A DNA stretch of 64,000 nucleotides from Actinorugispora endophytica (GCF_004363075.1 NZ_SNYN01000001.1:623592-687591); one strand, 5' to 3'; counted from the stretch's first letter, positions 47,660 through 55,976 are shown. The notes: generated from the letters alone by a model not told the origin. A program made the numbers and translations.

Positions 47660-48619
47660 TTGAAGGCCGTGGTCACCGGCGGTGCCGGATTCATCGGTTC
47701 TCATCTGTGCGACTACCTGACCGCCCAGGGGCACCAGGTGGTGGTACTCGACGACCTGTCCACAGGATCGGAGTCCAACCTCGAACAACTCACCGGCGAA
47801 CCGGACTTCGAGCTGGTCAAGGGCTCCATCCTGGACAAGGGGCTCGTCAACGACCTCATCAGCGAGTGCGACACCGTGTTCCACCTGGCCGCCGCGGTCG
47901 GCGTCCACACCATCGTGGACAAACCGCTCCAGTCGCTGCGCACCAACCTGCACGGCACCGAGACCGTGGTCGAGGCGGCCGCGCGGCACGGAGCACGCTT
48001 CCTGGTCGCCTCCACGAGCGAGGTGTACGGCAAGAACGACACCGACGGGCTGACCGAGGACGCCGACCGCATCCTCGGCTCTCCGTTGAAGAGCCGGTGG
48101 TCCTACGCCGCGGCCAAGGGCCTGGACGAACTCGTGGCCTACGTCTACGGCCAGGAGACCGGACTGCCCACCGTGATCACCCGGTTCTTCAACATCGTGG
48201 GCCCGCGCCAGACCGGGCGCTACGGCATGGTCGTGCCCCGCTTCGTGGGCCAGGCCCTGGCGGGCGAGCCGATCACGGTGTACGGCGACGGCAACCAGCG
48301 GCGCTGCTTCGGGTCGGTCTTCGACATCATCCCGGCCGTGGTCCGCCTGATGGACACCCCCGCCGCCTACAACCAGGCGGTCAACCTCGGAGGGCTGGAG
48401 GAGATCTCCATCCGCGGCCTCGCCGAGCGGGTCATCGAGCTGACCGGCTCGACCAGCACGATCGAGTACGTGCCGTACGAGAAGGCCTACGGCGAGGGGT
48501 ACGAGGACATGCAGCGCCGTATGCCCGACACCACGCTCGCGGGCGAGCTCATCGACTACCGGCCGAGCCGCCGCCTGGACGACATCATCAACTCGATCAT
48601 CGAGTACAAGCAGGGTTAG
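47660..48619 (+). CDS. NAD-dependent nucleotide-sugar epimerase/dehydratase
   Basis: A 319-aa extended short-chain dehydrogenase of the GalE/WbpP group. The Rossmann motif is VTGGAGFIGSHLCDYL, then DLSTGSESNLEQL (NAD ribose Asp), STSEVYG and the active YxxxK in SYAAAKGLDE, followed by FFNIVGPRQTGRYGMV. The start is TTG 47660, with GGAGGG upstream; TTG 47645 is also possible. Probably interconverts UDP- or dTDP-sugars, for the same pathway as the two upstream genes. Its last 4 bases overlap the convergent DUF202 gene. Confidence 0.88.
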   Translation: MKAVVTGGAGFIGSHLCDYLTAQGHQVVVLDDLSTGSESNLEQLTGEPDFELVKGSILDKGLVNDLISECDTVFHLAAAVGVHTIVDKPLQSLRTNLHGTETVVEAAARHGARFLVASTSEVYGKNDTDGLTEDADRILGSPLKSRWSYAAAKGLDELVAYVYGQETGLPTVITRFFNIVGPRQTGRYGMVVPRFVGQALAGEPITVYGDGNQRRCFGSVFDIIPAVVRLMDTPAAYNQAVNLGGLEEISIRGLAERVIELTGSTSTIEYVPYEKAYGEGYEDMQRRMPDTTLAGELIDYRPSRRLDDIINSIIEYKQG

Positions 48620-48984
48620 GGGGTCGGCACCGCGGTCGCCGCGACCGCGGTGCCCAGGAGCGCCACGGCCGCACCGAGCAGCACGAGTGCCCAGGGGCGG
48701 GCGAGCGGCGCGGGAGGGGTCCCGGTGTCGTCGTCGTGCAGGCCGTGGTCGGTCCGGCGCCAGCGCCGCCGCAGGTGCACGATCAGCACGATGACCGCCC
48801 CGAGGACCCCGAGCACCGTCAGGACCCGTCCGGCCATGTCCGCGGCGGGTCCCTCGGCGGACTCCCCCAGCGGAACCCTCAGGTACAGCAGCACGACCAC
48901 GACCAGCAGGAAGACGGTCCGCTGCCAGGACAGCAGGGTGCGTTCGGGCTGGAGTCCCCTGTCGCGTGGGGGGCGCGCGCTCAT
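48616..48984 (-). CDS. DUF202 membrane protein
   Basis: A 122-aa protein with the DUF202 signature QPERTLLSWQRTVFLLVVVV and two further helices (MAGRVLTVLGVLGAVIVLIV, PWALVLLGAAVALLGTAVA). It lies 4 bp overlapped (ATGA) with an upstream YidH-like gene that shares the same family. Function unknown; such pairs are common in actinobacteria. Confidence 0.85.
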   Translation of the reverse strand: MSARPPRDRGLQPERTLLSWQRTVFLLVVVVLLYLRVPLGESAEGPAADMAGRVLTVLGVLGAVIVLIVHLRRRWRRTDHGLHDDDTGTPPAPLARPWALVLLGAAVALLGTAVAATAVPTP

Positions 48985-49355
48985 CGCCAGTAGTTCCCCA
49001 CGACCACGACCAGGCACACCAGGGCCACGCCGACGGCGGTGACCAGGGGCAGCGGGCTGGTCGGCAGCGGCCGGTCGCGCCGCATGGCGCGCTGCACCCG
49101 GAACCAGCGCAACGGCGCGTAGGCGGTGATGACCACGGCCAGCGCGGCGAGCGAGAGGCCCACGGTGAGCTGCAGGCCGTGGTGCCACTGGAGCGGGACG
49201 AGGTGCAGCACCGCCACCGCTCCGGCCACCAGCGCCAGCGCCGTCCGGATCCAGGCCAGGAAGGTCCGCTCGTTGGCGAGGGTGAAGCGGTAGTCGGGCT
49301 CCCTGTCCCCCGACTCGTCGTCCCACCGCGTGTTGGAAGGCGAAACCGTACTCAC
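48981..49355 (-). CDS. DUF202/YidH-family membrane protein
   Basis: A 124-aa protein with FTLANERTFLAWIRTALALV (the DUF202/YidH motif) and three helices (LALVAGAVAVLHLV; LQLTVGLSLAALAVVITAYA; TAVGVALVCLVVVVGNYW). GTG 49355 is the chosen start, consistent with related proteins. It is first of the two DUF202 genes and divergent from thioredoxin; the common gap of 210 bp contains their promoters. Confidence 0.87.
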   Translation of the reverse strand: MSTVSPSNTRWDDESGDREPDYRFTLANERTFLAWIRTALALVAGAVAVLHLVPLQWHHGLQLTVGLSLAALAVVITAYAPLRWFRVQRAMRRDRPLPTSPLPLVTAVGVALVCLVVVVGNYWR

Positions 49356-49565
49356 CGCACCCCTCCTGCCCGCGGACCGTTGCCCCTGCCCCTGCCCCGA
49401 ATGTACGCGTGAACCCGATTTCCCCCCAAGTCGGTATTGGCCAGGGGTTTTGTCGGTTGTCCCGGCCGGACCCGCGGATTCGGGCGCGCCGCCCGCGCAT
49501 GCGGAACAAAACAGCGGGAAGGACCGCTTTAGCCAGAGACCAAGCATTCCAACGCAGGAGATCCC

Positions 49566-49946
49566 GTGGCCACCATCGAACTCACCAAGGACAACTTCAA
49601 CGAGACGTTGACGGACAACGGCTTCGTTCTCATCGACTTCTGGGCGTCCTGGTGCGGTCCGTGCAAGATGTTCGCCCCCATCTTCGAGAAGGCCTCGGAA
49701 AAGCACGACGACCTGGTCTTCGCCAAGATCGACACCGAGGCCCAGCAGGAGCTCGCGGCCAGCTTCAACATCCAGTCGATCCCGACTCTCATGATCGTGC
49801 GGGACCAGACCGTGCTCTACGCCGAGCCGGGGGCCCTTCCCGAGGCCGTACTGGAGGATCTGATCAAGCAGGTCCGCGAGCTGGACATGGACGAGGTCCG
49901 CGAGCAGATCGCCAAGAACCACGAGGAGGCGTCCGCGAAGGAGTAG
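49566..49946 (+). CDS. trxA: Thioredoxin
   Basis: A 126-aa thioredoxin with the active site WASWCGPCKMFAP (Cys near residues 32 and 35) and cis-proline SIPTLMI. A C-terminal extension after residue 108 (DMDEVREQIAKNHEEASAKE) is charged. It reduces cytoplasmic disulfides together with thioredoxin reductase, not encoded here. The GTG at 49566 follows CAGGAG. Upstream, GGAAC-18 bases-GCTTT (49503-49530) loosely resembles a SigR promoter, which would fit the SigR-type factor in this window. Confidence 0.95.
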   Translation: MATIELTKDNFNETLTDNGFVLIDFWASWCGPCKMFAPIFEKASEKHDDLVFAKIDTEAQQELAASFNIQSIPTLMIVRDQTVLYAEPGALPEAVLEDLIKQVRELDMDEVREQIAKNHEEASAKE

Positions 49947-50007
49947 GCGGAGGCGTTCCTCCCGGTGGCCCCGGCGTCGGCGCCGGGACCACCGGTCGCG
50001 CGTGCCG

Positions 50008-50697
50008 TCAGGCCCCGGACGGGCGTGCCAGGTAGACCACGTCGGGCCCGCCCCTGCGGGCAGGGACGCTGACGGTGGCGACCCCGCCGAACCGCTGGCC
50101 GAGCAGCGCGGCGAAGCCGGGCGCGGGCATCGCGCTCCAGAACGCCACGATCCCGCCGGGCGCGGTGATCCCGGCCAGCCGGTCCAGCGCGGCCGGTTCG
50201 TACAACAGCCCGTTTCCCTCGACAACGGTCCAGTCGGGGCCGTTGTCGATGTCCAGGCATACCGCGTCGAAGGTCTCGTCCGCTTCGGCGAGCCACTCCA
50301 CCAGGTCGGCGCAGGTGATCTCGCAGCGCGGGTCGTCGGCCGGGTGTCCGGCCGCCGGTCCGAGGGGGCCCGAGTGCCAGGCGATGACCCGGGGCTCCAA
50401 CTCGATCACCCGGACCCGCGCGACCGCCTCGTGCGCCAGGGCCTCCGCCGCGGAGAACCCGACGCCGAGCCCGCCGATCAGCACGCGCAGGCCCGTGCGC
50501 CCGGTCAGCGCGGACAGGGAGGCACGGACCATCTCGCGTTCGGAGGAGCCGTCGCGGGTGTCCATGAGGAACACGCCGTTGCTGATGATCTCGTAGTCGG
50601 CGCCCGCTCTCCGCAGGACAAGTTCCCCGCCGGTCACCCCCGGCACGCGCTCGACGACCACGGCTCCGGCCGGCTCGGCGGAGAACTGCACTGCCAC
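50008..50697 (-). CDS. Spermidine-synthase-like methyltransferase fold protein
   Basis: A 229-aa Rossmann-fold protein. The nucleotide motif is LRVLIGGLGVGFSAAEAL, followed by VRVIELEPRVIAWH (acidic strand end) and CLDIDNGPDW. It resembles the stand-alone spermidine-synthase-like group, but lacks the N-terminal beta domain that forms the polyamine site, so activity could be different. The ATG is 31 bp downstream of hisG on the same strand, suggesting co-transcription. Confidence 0.72.
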   Translation of the reverse strand: MAVQFSAEPAGAVVVERVPGVTGGELVLRRAGADYEIISNGVFLMDTRDGSSEREMVRASLSALTGRTGLRVLIGGLGVGFSAAEALAHEAVARVRVIELEPRVIAWHSGPLGPAAGHPADDPRCEITCADLVEWLAEADETFDAVCLDIDNGPDWTVVEGNGLLYEPAALDRLAGITAPGGIVAFWSAMPAPGFAALLGQRFGGVATVSVPARRGGPDVVYLARPSGA

Positions 50698-50728
50698 GAC
50701 GGACCTCCAGTGCCGCCGGGCTCGTGCC

Positions 50729-51583
50729 CTACAGGCGGCAGGCGTAGATATCGGTGACCAGGATGGCGCGCGCGCCGATCTGCCACAGATCGTCCATGAT
50801 CTGCTGCGCGCCGCGACGCGGGACCATGGCCCGCACGGCGACCCAGCCCTCCCTGTGCAGCGGGGAGACCGTGGGTCCCTCCATGCCGGGGGTGAGCGCG
50901 ATCGCGTCGTCGAGGCGCTCGGCGTGCACGTCGTAGTCCATCATCACGTAGTCGCGCGCGACGAGCACCCCGCGCAGCCGGCGCAGCAGCTGCTCGACCT
51001 TGGGGTCCTCCGGTTCGCCCTTGCGCCGGATGACGACGGCCTCGGACTCCAGGATGGGGTCGCCGAAGGTCTCCAGCCCGGCCTGGCGCAGCGTGGTGCC
51101 GGTGGACACCACGTCGGCCACCGCGTCGGCCACGCCGAGCTGGATCGAGCTCTCCACGGCGCCGTCCAGGTGGATCACCCGGGCGTCGATGCCGCGCTCG
51201 GCCAGGTAGGCGGTGAGCAGCCCCTCGTACGAGGTGGCGACGCGCTTCCCCGAGAGGTCCTCGACCTTCATCCCCGAGCCGCCGCGCGCGGCGAAGCGGA
51301 ACGTGGAGCCGCCGAAGCCCAGCGGCAGCAGCTCCTCGACCGGCGCGCCGGAGTCGAGCAGCATGTCGCGGCCGGTGATCCCGGCCTGCAGGATGCCCTC
51401 GCCGACGTACACGGCGATGTCCTTGGGACGCAGGAAGAAGAACTCGGTCCCGTTGTCCGGGTCGAGCAGGACCAGGTCGCGGGAGTCCTTGCGCTGGCGG
51501 TACCCGGCCTCGCGCAGCATGGCGCTGGCGGGTTCGGAGAGCTGGCCCTTGTTGGGCACGGCGATGCGGAGCTGGTCGTTCAT
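50729..51583 (-). CDS. hisG: HisG, ATP phosphoribosyltransferase
   Basis: A 284-aa long-form HisG with a C-terminal regulatory domain. Motifs: [50 protein letters not shown] (PRPP loop), and the C-terminal [20 protein letters not shown] with the ACT-like site for histidine feedback. It catalyses the first, committed step of histidine synthesis from ATP and PRPP. ATG 51583 follows GAGGAAGAACCTCC. It lies 87 bp after hisE; the order hisE-hisG is typical of actinobacteria. Confidence 0.97.
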   Translation of the reverse strand: MNDQLRIAVPNKGQLSEPASAMLREAGYRQRKDSRDLVLLDPDNGTEFFFLRPKDIAVYVGEGILQAGITGRDMLLDSGAPVEELLPLGFGGSTFRFAARGGSGMKVEDLSGKRVATSYEGLLTAYLAERGIDARVIHLDGAVESSIQLGVADAVADVVSTGTTLRQAGLETFGDPILESEAVVIRRKGEPEDPKVEQLLRRLRGVLVARDYVMMDYDVHAERLDDAIALTPGMEGPTVSPLHREGWVAVRAMVPRRGAQQIMDDLWQIGARAILVTDIYACRL

Positions 51584-51670
51584 GGAGGTTCTTCCTCGAC
51601 TCACTGGTTCGGATGCCTGCTGTGCGGACGCGACAGTGGGGTCGGTCCCGACACGGGGTGCGGGATCGAC

Positions 51671-51934
51671 CTACAGATGCCTGTAGACGTCCTCGAGGCG
51701 CAGGCCGCGCGCCAGCATCAGAACCTGGAGGTGGTAGAGGAGCTGCGAGATCTCTTCGGCGGTCTGCTCGTCCGTCTGGTACTCGGCCGCCATCCAGACC
51801 TCGGCCGCCTCCTCGACGACCTTCTTGCCGATCGCGTGCACGCCGGCGTCCAGCTGGGCGACCGTACCCGAGCCCTCGGGCCTGGTACGCGCCTTCTCGG
51901 ACAGCTCGGCGAACAGCTCTTCGAAGGTCTTCAT
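51671..51934 (-). CDS. hisE: HisE, phosphoribosyl-ATP pyrophosphatase
   Basis: An 87-aa all-helical enzyme ([40 protein letters not shown]) that hydrolyses the product of HisG. The metal-binding EE pair is in [11 protein letters not shown] 51934 is preceded by AGGAAAG at 8 bases; GTG 51940 lies too close to that site. The length is normal. It is the first gene of the hisE-hisG unit. Confidence 0.95.
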   Translation of the reverse strand: MKTFEELFAELSEKARTRPEGSGTVAQLDAGVHAIGKKVVEEAAEVWMAAEYQTDEQTAEEISQLLYHLQVLMLARGLRLEDVYRHL

Positions 51935-52061
51935 GATCACTTTCCTCGGCAGCGTGCCCTCCTAGAGTAGGCGCACCCCGCTCCGGCGCGTGAACCGGAT
52001 GGCCGAACCGGGGGTGAACAGTCCGCGGCGGAGCGCTGGGCCACGCCACCAGGATCTAGCC

Positions 52062-52091
52062 ATTGACTAAATAGCCGTCGGGGCGCAAACT
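52062..52091 (+). promoter_or_regulatory. Promoter of DoxX-like gene
   Basis: TTGACT (52062-52067) and CAAACT (52086-52091) are 18 bases apart, with the start codon 60 bp downstream. The -35 is good, the -10 poor. TAGCC occurs on both sides of the -35 and might be a repressor contact. Confidence 0.4.
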
Positions 52092-52150
52092 AGACAGCGA
52101 CAAGATTGGATGGCGCCCGTAGGACGCCACGTCGCGAAGGGACTGGGATC

Positions 52151-52684
52151 ATGTTGATTCCACTGGTGCTGCTGACGGCTCTGGCGGTCTTCCGGACCGC
52201 CGGCGCGCTGGGGGTCCGCCGGTTCGACGGCTGGCGGGTCAGCGCGGCGCACGCCATGGCGGTCATGCTGTTGTTCACGGCCGGCGCGCACTTCGCGCCG
52301 CCGTCGGTGACGGTGATGCCCAACAGCGCCGACCTGACCGCGATGGTGCCTCCGCAGATCCCCTTCCCCGAGCTGGTGGTCTACGGCACCGGGGTGCTCG
52401 AACTCGCCGGGGCGGCCGGGCTGGTCCTGCCCGCCACCCGGCGCGCCGCCGCGGTGTGCCTGGCGCTGCTGTTCGCGCTGATGTTCCCGGCCAACGCCTA
52501 CGCGGCGCTCAACGGTGTCGAGCTCGCCGGCGACGCCCCCTCCCCGCTCGTGCCGCGCGCGCTCGAACAGGTGCTCTACATCGCCACCGTCACCTGGGTC
52601 GCCTGGCCCGCCCGCACCCGCCCGCACCCGGCCGCGCCCGGCCGCGACGCCGACCGCGCCACCGGGGCAGGACGACGGTCTTGA
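52151..52684 (+). CDS. DoxX-like membrane protein
   Basis: A 177-aa protein with four hydrophobic helices (LIPLVLLTALAVFRTAGAL; AAHAMAVMLLFTAGAHFAP; VVYGTGVLELAGAAGLVLP; AAVCLALLFALMFPANAYA) and the DoxX-like pattern GVLELAGAAGLVLP. Function is unknown; relatives are induced by stress or drugs. ATG 52151 follows GGGACTGGGATC. The final 5 codons fall inside the decayed repeat element D, so its C-terminus was set by that element. Confidence 0.75.
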   Translation: MLIPLVLLTALAVFRTAGALGVRRFDGWRVSAAHAMAVMLLFTAGAHFAPPSVTVMPNSADLTAMVPPQIPFPELVVYGTGVLELAGAAGLVLPATRRAAAVCLALLFALMFPANAYAALNGVELAGDAPSPLVPRALEQVLYIATVTWVAWPARTRPHPAAPGRDADRATGAGRRS

Positions 52685-52840
52685 GCGTTCTGCCCGTTTC
52701 GGGGCCTGGAAGGGCGGAAAGCCCAAGATCATCCCGGATCGGGGCGGAACCAGCCCTCGGACCACCGTGTCACGGATCCCCTACGGGCACGCGCGGCCCT
52801 CCGGCCCCACCCGCCGTCGCCGCCCGCTGTGGCAGGCCCC
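52671..52840. mobile_element. Decayed MITE-like remnant, copy D
   Basis: Sequence from GACGGTCTTGAG to the GCACGCGCGGCCC stretch matches copy B in the same orientation (for example GGCGGAACCAGCCCTCGGA). The terminal repeat on the left is missing, and the hairpin arms differ at about three positions. It is an old copy that now contains the 3' end of the DoxX-like gene. Confidence 0.6.
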
Positions 52841-52876
52841 GAACGGCGTGGCGTCCCCGCCCGGTCGAGGGCCCGG

Positions 52877-53551
52877 TCAGCGCAGGAGGTAGCGCAGGAG
52901 GACGACATCGCCTATCTGGCGGGTTTCGGCCAGTTCCATGCGCTTGTCCTTGTTCCTGGGGAAGGCTCCCGGGTGGACGAATCGGGGCGCTTGAGCCTGC
53001 CCGACGAAGAACGGGGCGATGACGAGGTGGATCTCGTCCGCGAGGTCTTCGGTGAGGAAGCGCGTGTGGATCTGCCCACCACCTTCGACCATGAGGCGTC
53101 CGACACCTCGCGCGGACAGGTCGGAGAGCACCCCGCCGAGGTCCACCGGCTGCCCCGCGTCCACGACCTCGGCGACCCCGTCCAGGTCCTCGCGCAGCTT
53201 CCCGACGGCGGAGGAGTCCGAGTACACGATCTTGGCGGTGTCGCCCGCCGTGAAGAACCGGCTCGCGGGGTCGAGTCCGCCACCGGCGGTCAGGGTCACC
53301 TTGACCGGATGCCGCGCGGCGCCTCGCGCGAGCCGCTCCTCCTGACGCCGCTGCGAGCGGACCAGGAGCCGGGGGTCGTCCCGGCGGATCGTGTTGGCGC
53401 CGACCAGGATGGCGTCGTTGTGCGCGCGGACCTCGTCGACGCGGTCGAAGTCCGCGTCGTTGGACAGCAGCAGCCGCTGGTCACTGAGGTCGTCGATATG
53501 CCCGTCAACGGACATCGCACAACTCAGGGTCACATAGGGACGGTCGCTCAT
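52877..53551 (-). CDS. RibD C-terminal-like / DHFR-fold reductase
   Basis: A 224-aa protein of the 5-amino-6-(5-phosphoribosylamino)uracil reductase fold: PYVTLSCAMSVDGHIDD, HNDAILVGANTIRRDDPRLL, VGRLMVEGGGQIHTRFL. It binds NADPH; the deaminase half of RibD is absent, so it is a stand-alone reductase, perhaps unrelated to riboflavin. It overlaps the upstream SLOG remnant by 4 bp (ATGA) on the same strand, but that neighbour may not be functional. No rib genes are nearby. Confidence 0.85.
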   Translation of the reverse strand: MSDRPYVTLSCAMSVDGHIDDLSDQRLLLSNDADFDRVDEVRAHNDAILVGANTIRRDDPRLLVRSQRRQEERLARGAARHPVKVTLTAGGGLDPASRFFTAGDTAKIVYSDSSAVGKLREDLDGVAEVVDAGQPVDLGGVLSDLSARGVGRLMVEGGGQIHTRFLTEDLADEIHLVIAPFFVGQAQAPRFVHPGAFPRNKDKRMELAETRQIGDVVLLRYLLR

Positions 53552-53844
53552 ACACGCTCTCCATAATCCATTGAGGTCATTCTGTGGACCAGTGAGACGA
53601 ATCCGTCCGCGTCTGCTGACGCAAGCGCGTCGAAGTCCTCATCCCTCATCCATGACCGCACCCCTGCGTCGCGGCCCATTCGACTGTAACCGGACCTCGC
53701 GGCTCCACCACTAGCCGGGAATGGGATCACCTGCTTGCGCATGGAAAAAGCCAGGAGGATTTCGTTCTCGGTACCCTTGCCACCTCCGACCACAAGGACG
53801 TATCCGGCGAGAGGTGTTGGACTCTTTCCACGGCCTGCGACCAC
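53548..53844 (-). pseudogene. 5'-truncated SLOG/lysine-decarboxylase-like fragment
   Basis: A 98-aa frame that begins directly in the conserved core of a Rossmann-type SLOG domain (LAGYVLVVGGGKGTENEILL, IPFPASGGAARSGYSRM) and lacks the N-terminal half seen in relatives. The first in-frame codon is GTG, preceded by CCTCCC rather than a ribosome site, and a TAG stop precedes it by two codons. The 5' part appears missing next to MITE copy B at 53910. The domain type is known in nucleotide-sensing and defence proteins. It may still be expressed, because it overlaps the RibD-like gene by 4 bp. Confidence 0.6.
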
Positions 53845-53909
53845 GGGAGGAAACTATTTCTCGGGAGCCCCATGACTGCGAGACTTGCCGTGCCGGTGAG
53901 GGGTGCCGT

Positions 53910-54260
53910 TAGGGAAGCTCCGGCGCGGGGGTGAATTCGGGCACCGGTGGTTTTGTTGACGGTCTTGGGCTTTCTGCCCGTTTCGGGGCCGGGAAGGGCA
54001 GAAAGCCCAAGATCATTCCGGGTGGAGGCGGAACCGGCCCTCGAATGTCCGGTGATCTTGCTGTTTTCCCCACGGAATCCTTGGCTTCAGGGGGAAACAG
54101 CAAGATCACCAACGGAAACCACGCGAAACGGACACCGTGTGCGCGGCCCCGACCGGCACCCGCCGTCGCCGCCTCGTCACCGCGCCGCGCACGAGGACAC
54201 CTCGACGATCCGGTCGGCGGATTCCCGACGCCGAACCACCCCCGCGCCGGAACCCCCATA
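53910..54260. mobile_element. MITE-like element, copy B (351 bp)
   Basis: The best-preserved copy. Both ends are TA, 7 bases, then TCCGGCGCGGGGGTG inward. Two internal hairpins are present: one with GGTCTTGGGCTTTCTGCCC arms (about 53957-53975 with 53995-54013) and a second with GTGATCTTGCTGTTT arms (54051-54065 region with 54095-54110). No gene is encoded. The element lies directly 5' of the truncated SLOG frame. Relative to copy A it contains about 90 extra bases in the middle and is in opposite orientation. Confidence 0.75.
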
Positions 54261-54290
54261 GTGCCCTGACACCGCGGTTTCAGGGCACTA
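54259..54290 (-). terminator. Terminator of the DUF397 gene
   Basis: TAGTGCCCTGA and its complement (11-base arms, 10-base loop) lie 29 bp after the DUF397 stop on the minus strand and share the TA of element B's right end. Confidence 0.6.
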
Positions 54291-54318
54291 ACCTCACGAT
54301 CATCAGCGGGGTGCGCGG

Positions 54319-54507
54319 TCAGAGGGCGTCGCGCTTCACCGCTTCGACGAGCGCGCGCCACTCGGTGCCGCCGAACTCGATGTGGCCGGCCTCGCGGTTC
54401 CTCGTGTCGCGCACGGCCGCGCCGTCCGGGAGGTCGGCGACCTCGACGCACTCGGACGCACCAGCGCTGTGGCTGGACTTGCGAAAGGTGGGGACGGAAG
54501 AACGCAT
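54319..54507 (-). CDS. DUF397 protein
   Basis: A 62-aa DUF397 protein (VPTFRKSSHSAGASECVEVA; AAVRDTRNREAGHIEFGGTE WRALV), one of the small acidic partners found next to WhiJ-like XRE/DUF5753 regulators in sporulating actinobacteria. Members are thought to modulate the DNA-binding of the partner. It starts 14 bp after the regulator stop, on the same strand. Confidence 0.9.
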   Translation of the reverse strand: MRSSVPTFRKSSHSAGASECVEVADLPDGAAVRDTRNREAGHIEFGGTEWRALVEAVKRDAL

Positions 54508-54520
54508 GTGTCTCGCCTTG

Positions 54521-55357
54521 CTACTCGATGGCCTTTTTCAGAAACTCGATCGACTCCGCCTTGGAGAGCGCGTCCATGGCGACATGGTCGAACGCCTGCC
54601 GATAGCCCGCTACCTGTCGGGGCTCTTCCAGGTACAGCCCCTCGGCACGCGTCTCCAGATAGACGATGCTCGGATCGAGGGGGTCGGCATAGTCGAGGAT
54701 GACCATCGCGCCGAACGTCGCCGAATGTATACCGGCGTCAATCGGCAGAACCCGGATCGTGACCGTGTTCAGGGCCTCCGCTGTCTCGATCAGGTGACCG
54801 ATCTGCTGACGCGCGAGCAACGGGTCCCGACACAGGCGCAGTAGTGCGGCCTCGTCCACGACCGCGCGCAGTTCGGGAGCATCGTCCCGAGCCAGAAGCT
54901 TCTGGCGCTCCTTGCGCACAGCGACGATCCGCTCGATCTCAACGCTGGTGCGCAACAGGGCCGCGCGGGCGATCGCCGCAGTGTAGTCCGGAGTCTGGAG
55001 CAAACCGGGGATCACAATGGGCTGGTAGGTCGAGATGACCGCGGCCTCCGCCTCGAAACCGATATAGGTATCGGGAAGCACGTCCGCGTAGACATCCCAC
55101 CAGCCGCGTTCCTTGGACTGGCGACCGAGCGCGAGAACCGCCTCGCGACGCGCCGGATCGGTGACCCCGTAGGTGTTCATGAGGTCCCGAAGCGCTGACG
55201 AATCGGGACGGGAGCGTCCTGATTCCATGTGGTTGAGGCGTCCGGACGACCAGCCGAGTTCTCTGCGGGCGGCATCCACCGTGTACCCGGCAGCCTCTCG
55301 CATGTGCTTCAGTTCAGCGACGAGACGGCGTTTGCGCACGGTAGGACTCTGCCTCAT
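54521..55357 (-). CDS. WhiJ-like XRE regulator with DUF5753 domain
   Basis: A 278-aa protein with an N-terminal helix-turn-helix (LVAELKHMREAAGYTVDAA; RLNHMESGRSRPDSSALRDL) and the C-terminal DUF5753 (AVISTYQPIVIPGLLQTPDY; VDEAALLRLCRDPLLARQQI; GYRQAFDHVAMDALSKAES). Relatives such as WhiJ and Scr1 control development or secondary metabolism together with DUF397 partners. ATG 55357 is used; the longer frame to 55465 has no typical sequence. It is divergent from a secreted protein gene over a region with repeated TTGAAG boxes. Confidence 0.9.
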   Translation of the reverse strand: MRQSPTVRKRRLVAELKHMREAAGYTVDAARRELGWSSGRLNHMESGRSRPDSSALRDLMNTYGVTDPARREAVLALGRQSKERGWWDVYADVLPDTYIGFEAEAAVISTYQPIVIPGLLQTPDYTAAIARAALLRTSVEIERIVAVRKERQKLLARDDAPELRAVVDEAALLRLCRDPLLARQQIGHLIETAEALNTVTIRVLPIDAGIHSATFGAMVILDYADPLDPSIVYLETRAEGLYLEEPRQVAGYRQAFDHVAMDALSKAESIEFLKKAIE

Positions 55358-55435
55358 GTCTGCCTCCGCGTCTGCTGGGTCATGGTCGTGTGGCCTGCTG
55401 ATCATATGACCGCTCCACGATCCGGCCATTTCGCT

Positions 55436-55479
55436 CAAATTGAAGCGTTCACCTTGACGCTTCAAATTGAAGGCTTCAT
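55436..55479 (+). promoter_or_regulatory. TTGAAG-box operator array
   Basis: CAAATTGAAG occurs twice (55436-55445 and 55463-55472). TTGAAGCGT (55440-55448) and ACGCTTCAA (55457-55465) form a perfect 9-base inverted repeat, and TTGAAGGCTTCAT follows. The array lies between the divergent XRE/DUF5753 gene and the secreted-protein gene, a typical place for the regulator's own binding sites. Confidence 0.55.
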
Positions 55480-55540
55480 CATGAAGAAAGGTTCGTTTGC
55501 TGGTGCCCTAACGCACGTCCGCGATCCCCTTGGAGGGGTT

Positions 55541-55945
55541 ATGCACTGCCTGTCCCTGTTCAGCCTGGTCGGTGTCCTGCTGTTGGCGGTGGTCGCGCCC
55601 GCGCCTCAGGTCGGGCCGTCGTATCCGGTGGTGCGGCGGCCCCGGCACGCCTCTCCGCCCCGGCGGCAGGCGCGCGCGGTCCCCTCCGCCTCGGCGCGCA
55701 TCCCCGACTACGCGCGGTTCGCCGAGGCCGCCGAGGAGCACAGCGGCCGGTGGGAGGTCACCTACGAGCACGGCGACGAGTGCCCCTACCACGCCCGGCA
55801 CCGGGTCAGCGGCGACTTCGTCGCCACCCGCGACCTGGCCCTGCTCGACCGGGCGCTGCGCTGCTACGTCGTGCCCCCGGCCGACCGCTCGGTGGCGCGC
55901 TGTCGCCGGGGCCAGGCCCGCTTCGCCGCGCTCACCTGGACCTGA
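55541..55945 (+). CDS. Small secreted hypothetical protein
   Basis: A 134-aa protein with an N-terminal hydrophobic helix (CLSLFSLVGVLLLAVVAPAP, residues 3-22), so it is probably exported or anchored. The remainder is Arg/Pro-rich, then a cysteine-containing domain (HGDECPYHARHRVSGDFV; LRCYVVPPADRSVARCR) that could form disulfides. I chose ATG 55541 because GGAGGGG is just upstream; ATG 55481 in the same frame would add 20 residues and overlap the operator. It resembles nothing I recognise. Divergent from the WhiJ-like regulator, which may control it. Confidence 0.6.
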   Translation: MHCLSLFSLVGVLLLAVVAPAPQVGPSYPVVRRPRHASPPRRQARAVPSASARIPDYARFAEAAEEHSGRWEVTYEHGDECPYHARHRVSGDFVATRDLALLDRALRCYVVPPADRSVARCRRGQARFAALTWT

Positions 55946-55976
55946 CCGGACAGGCTGGAAGGCCCAGGGGCGGGGC

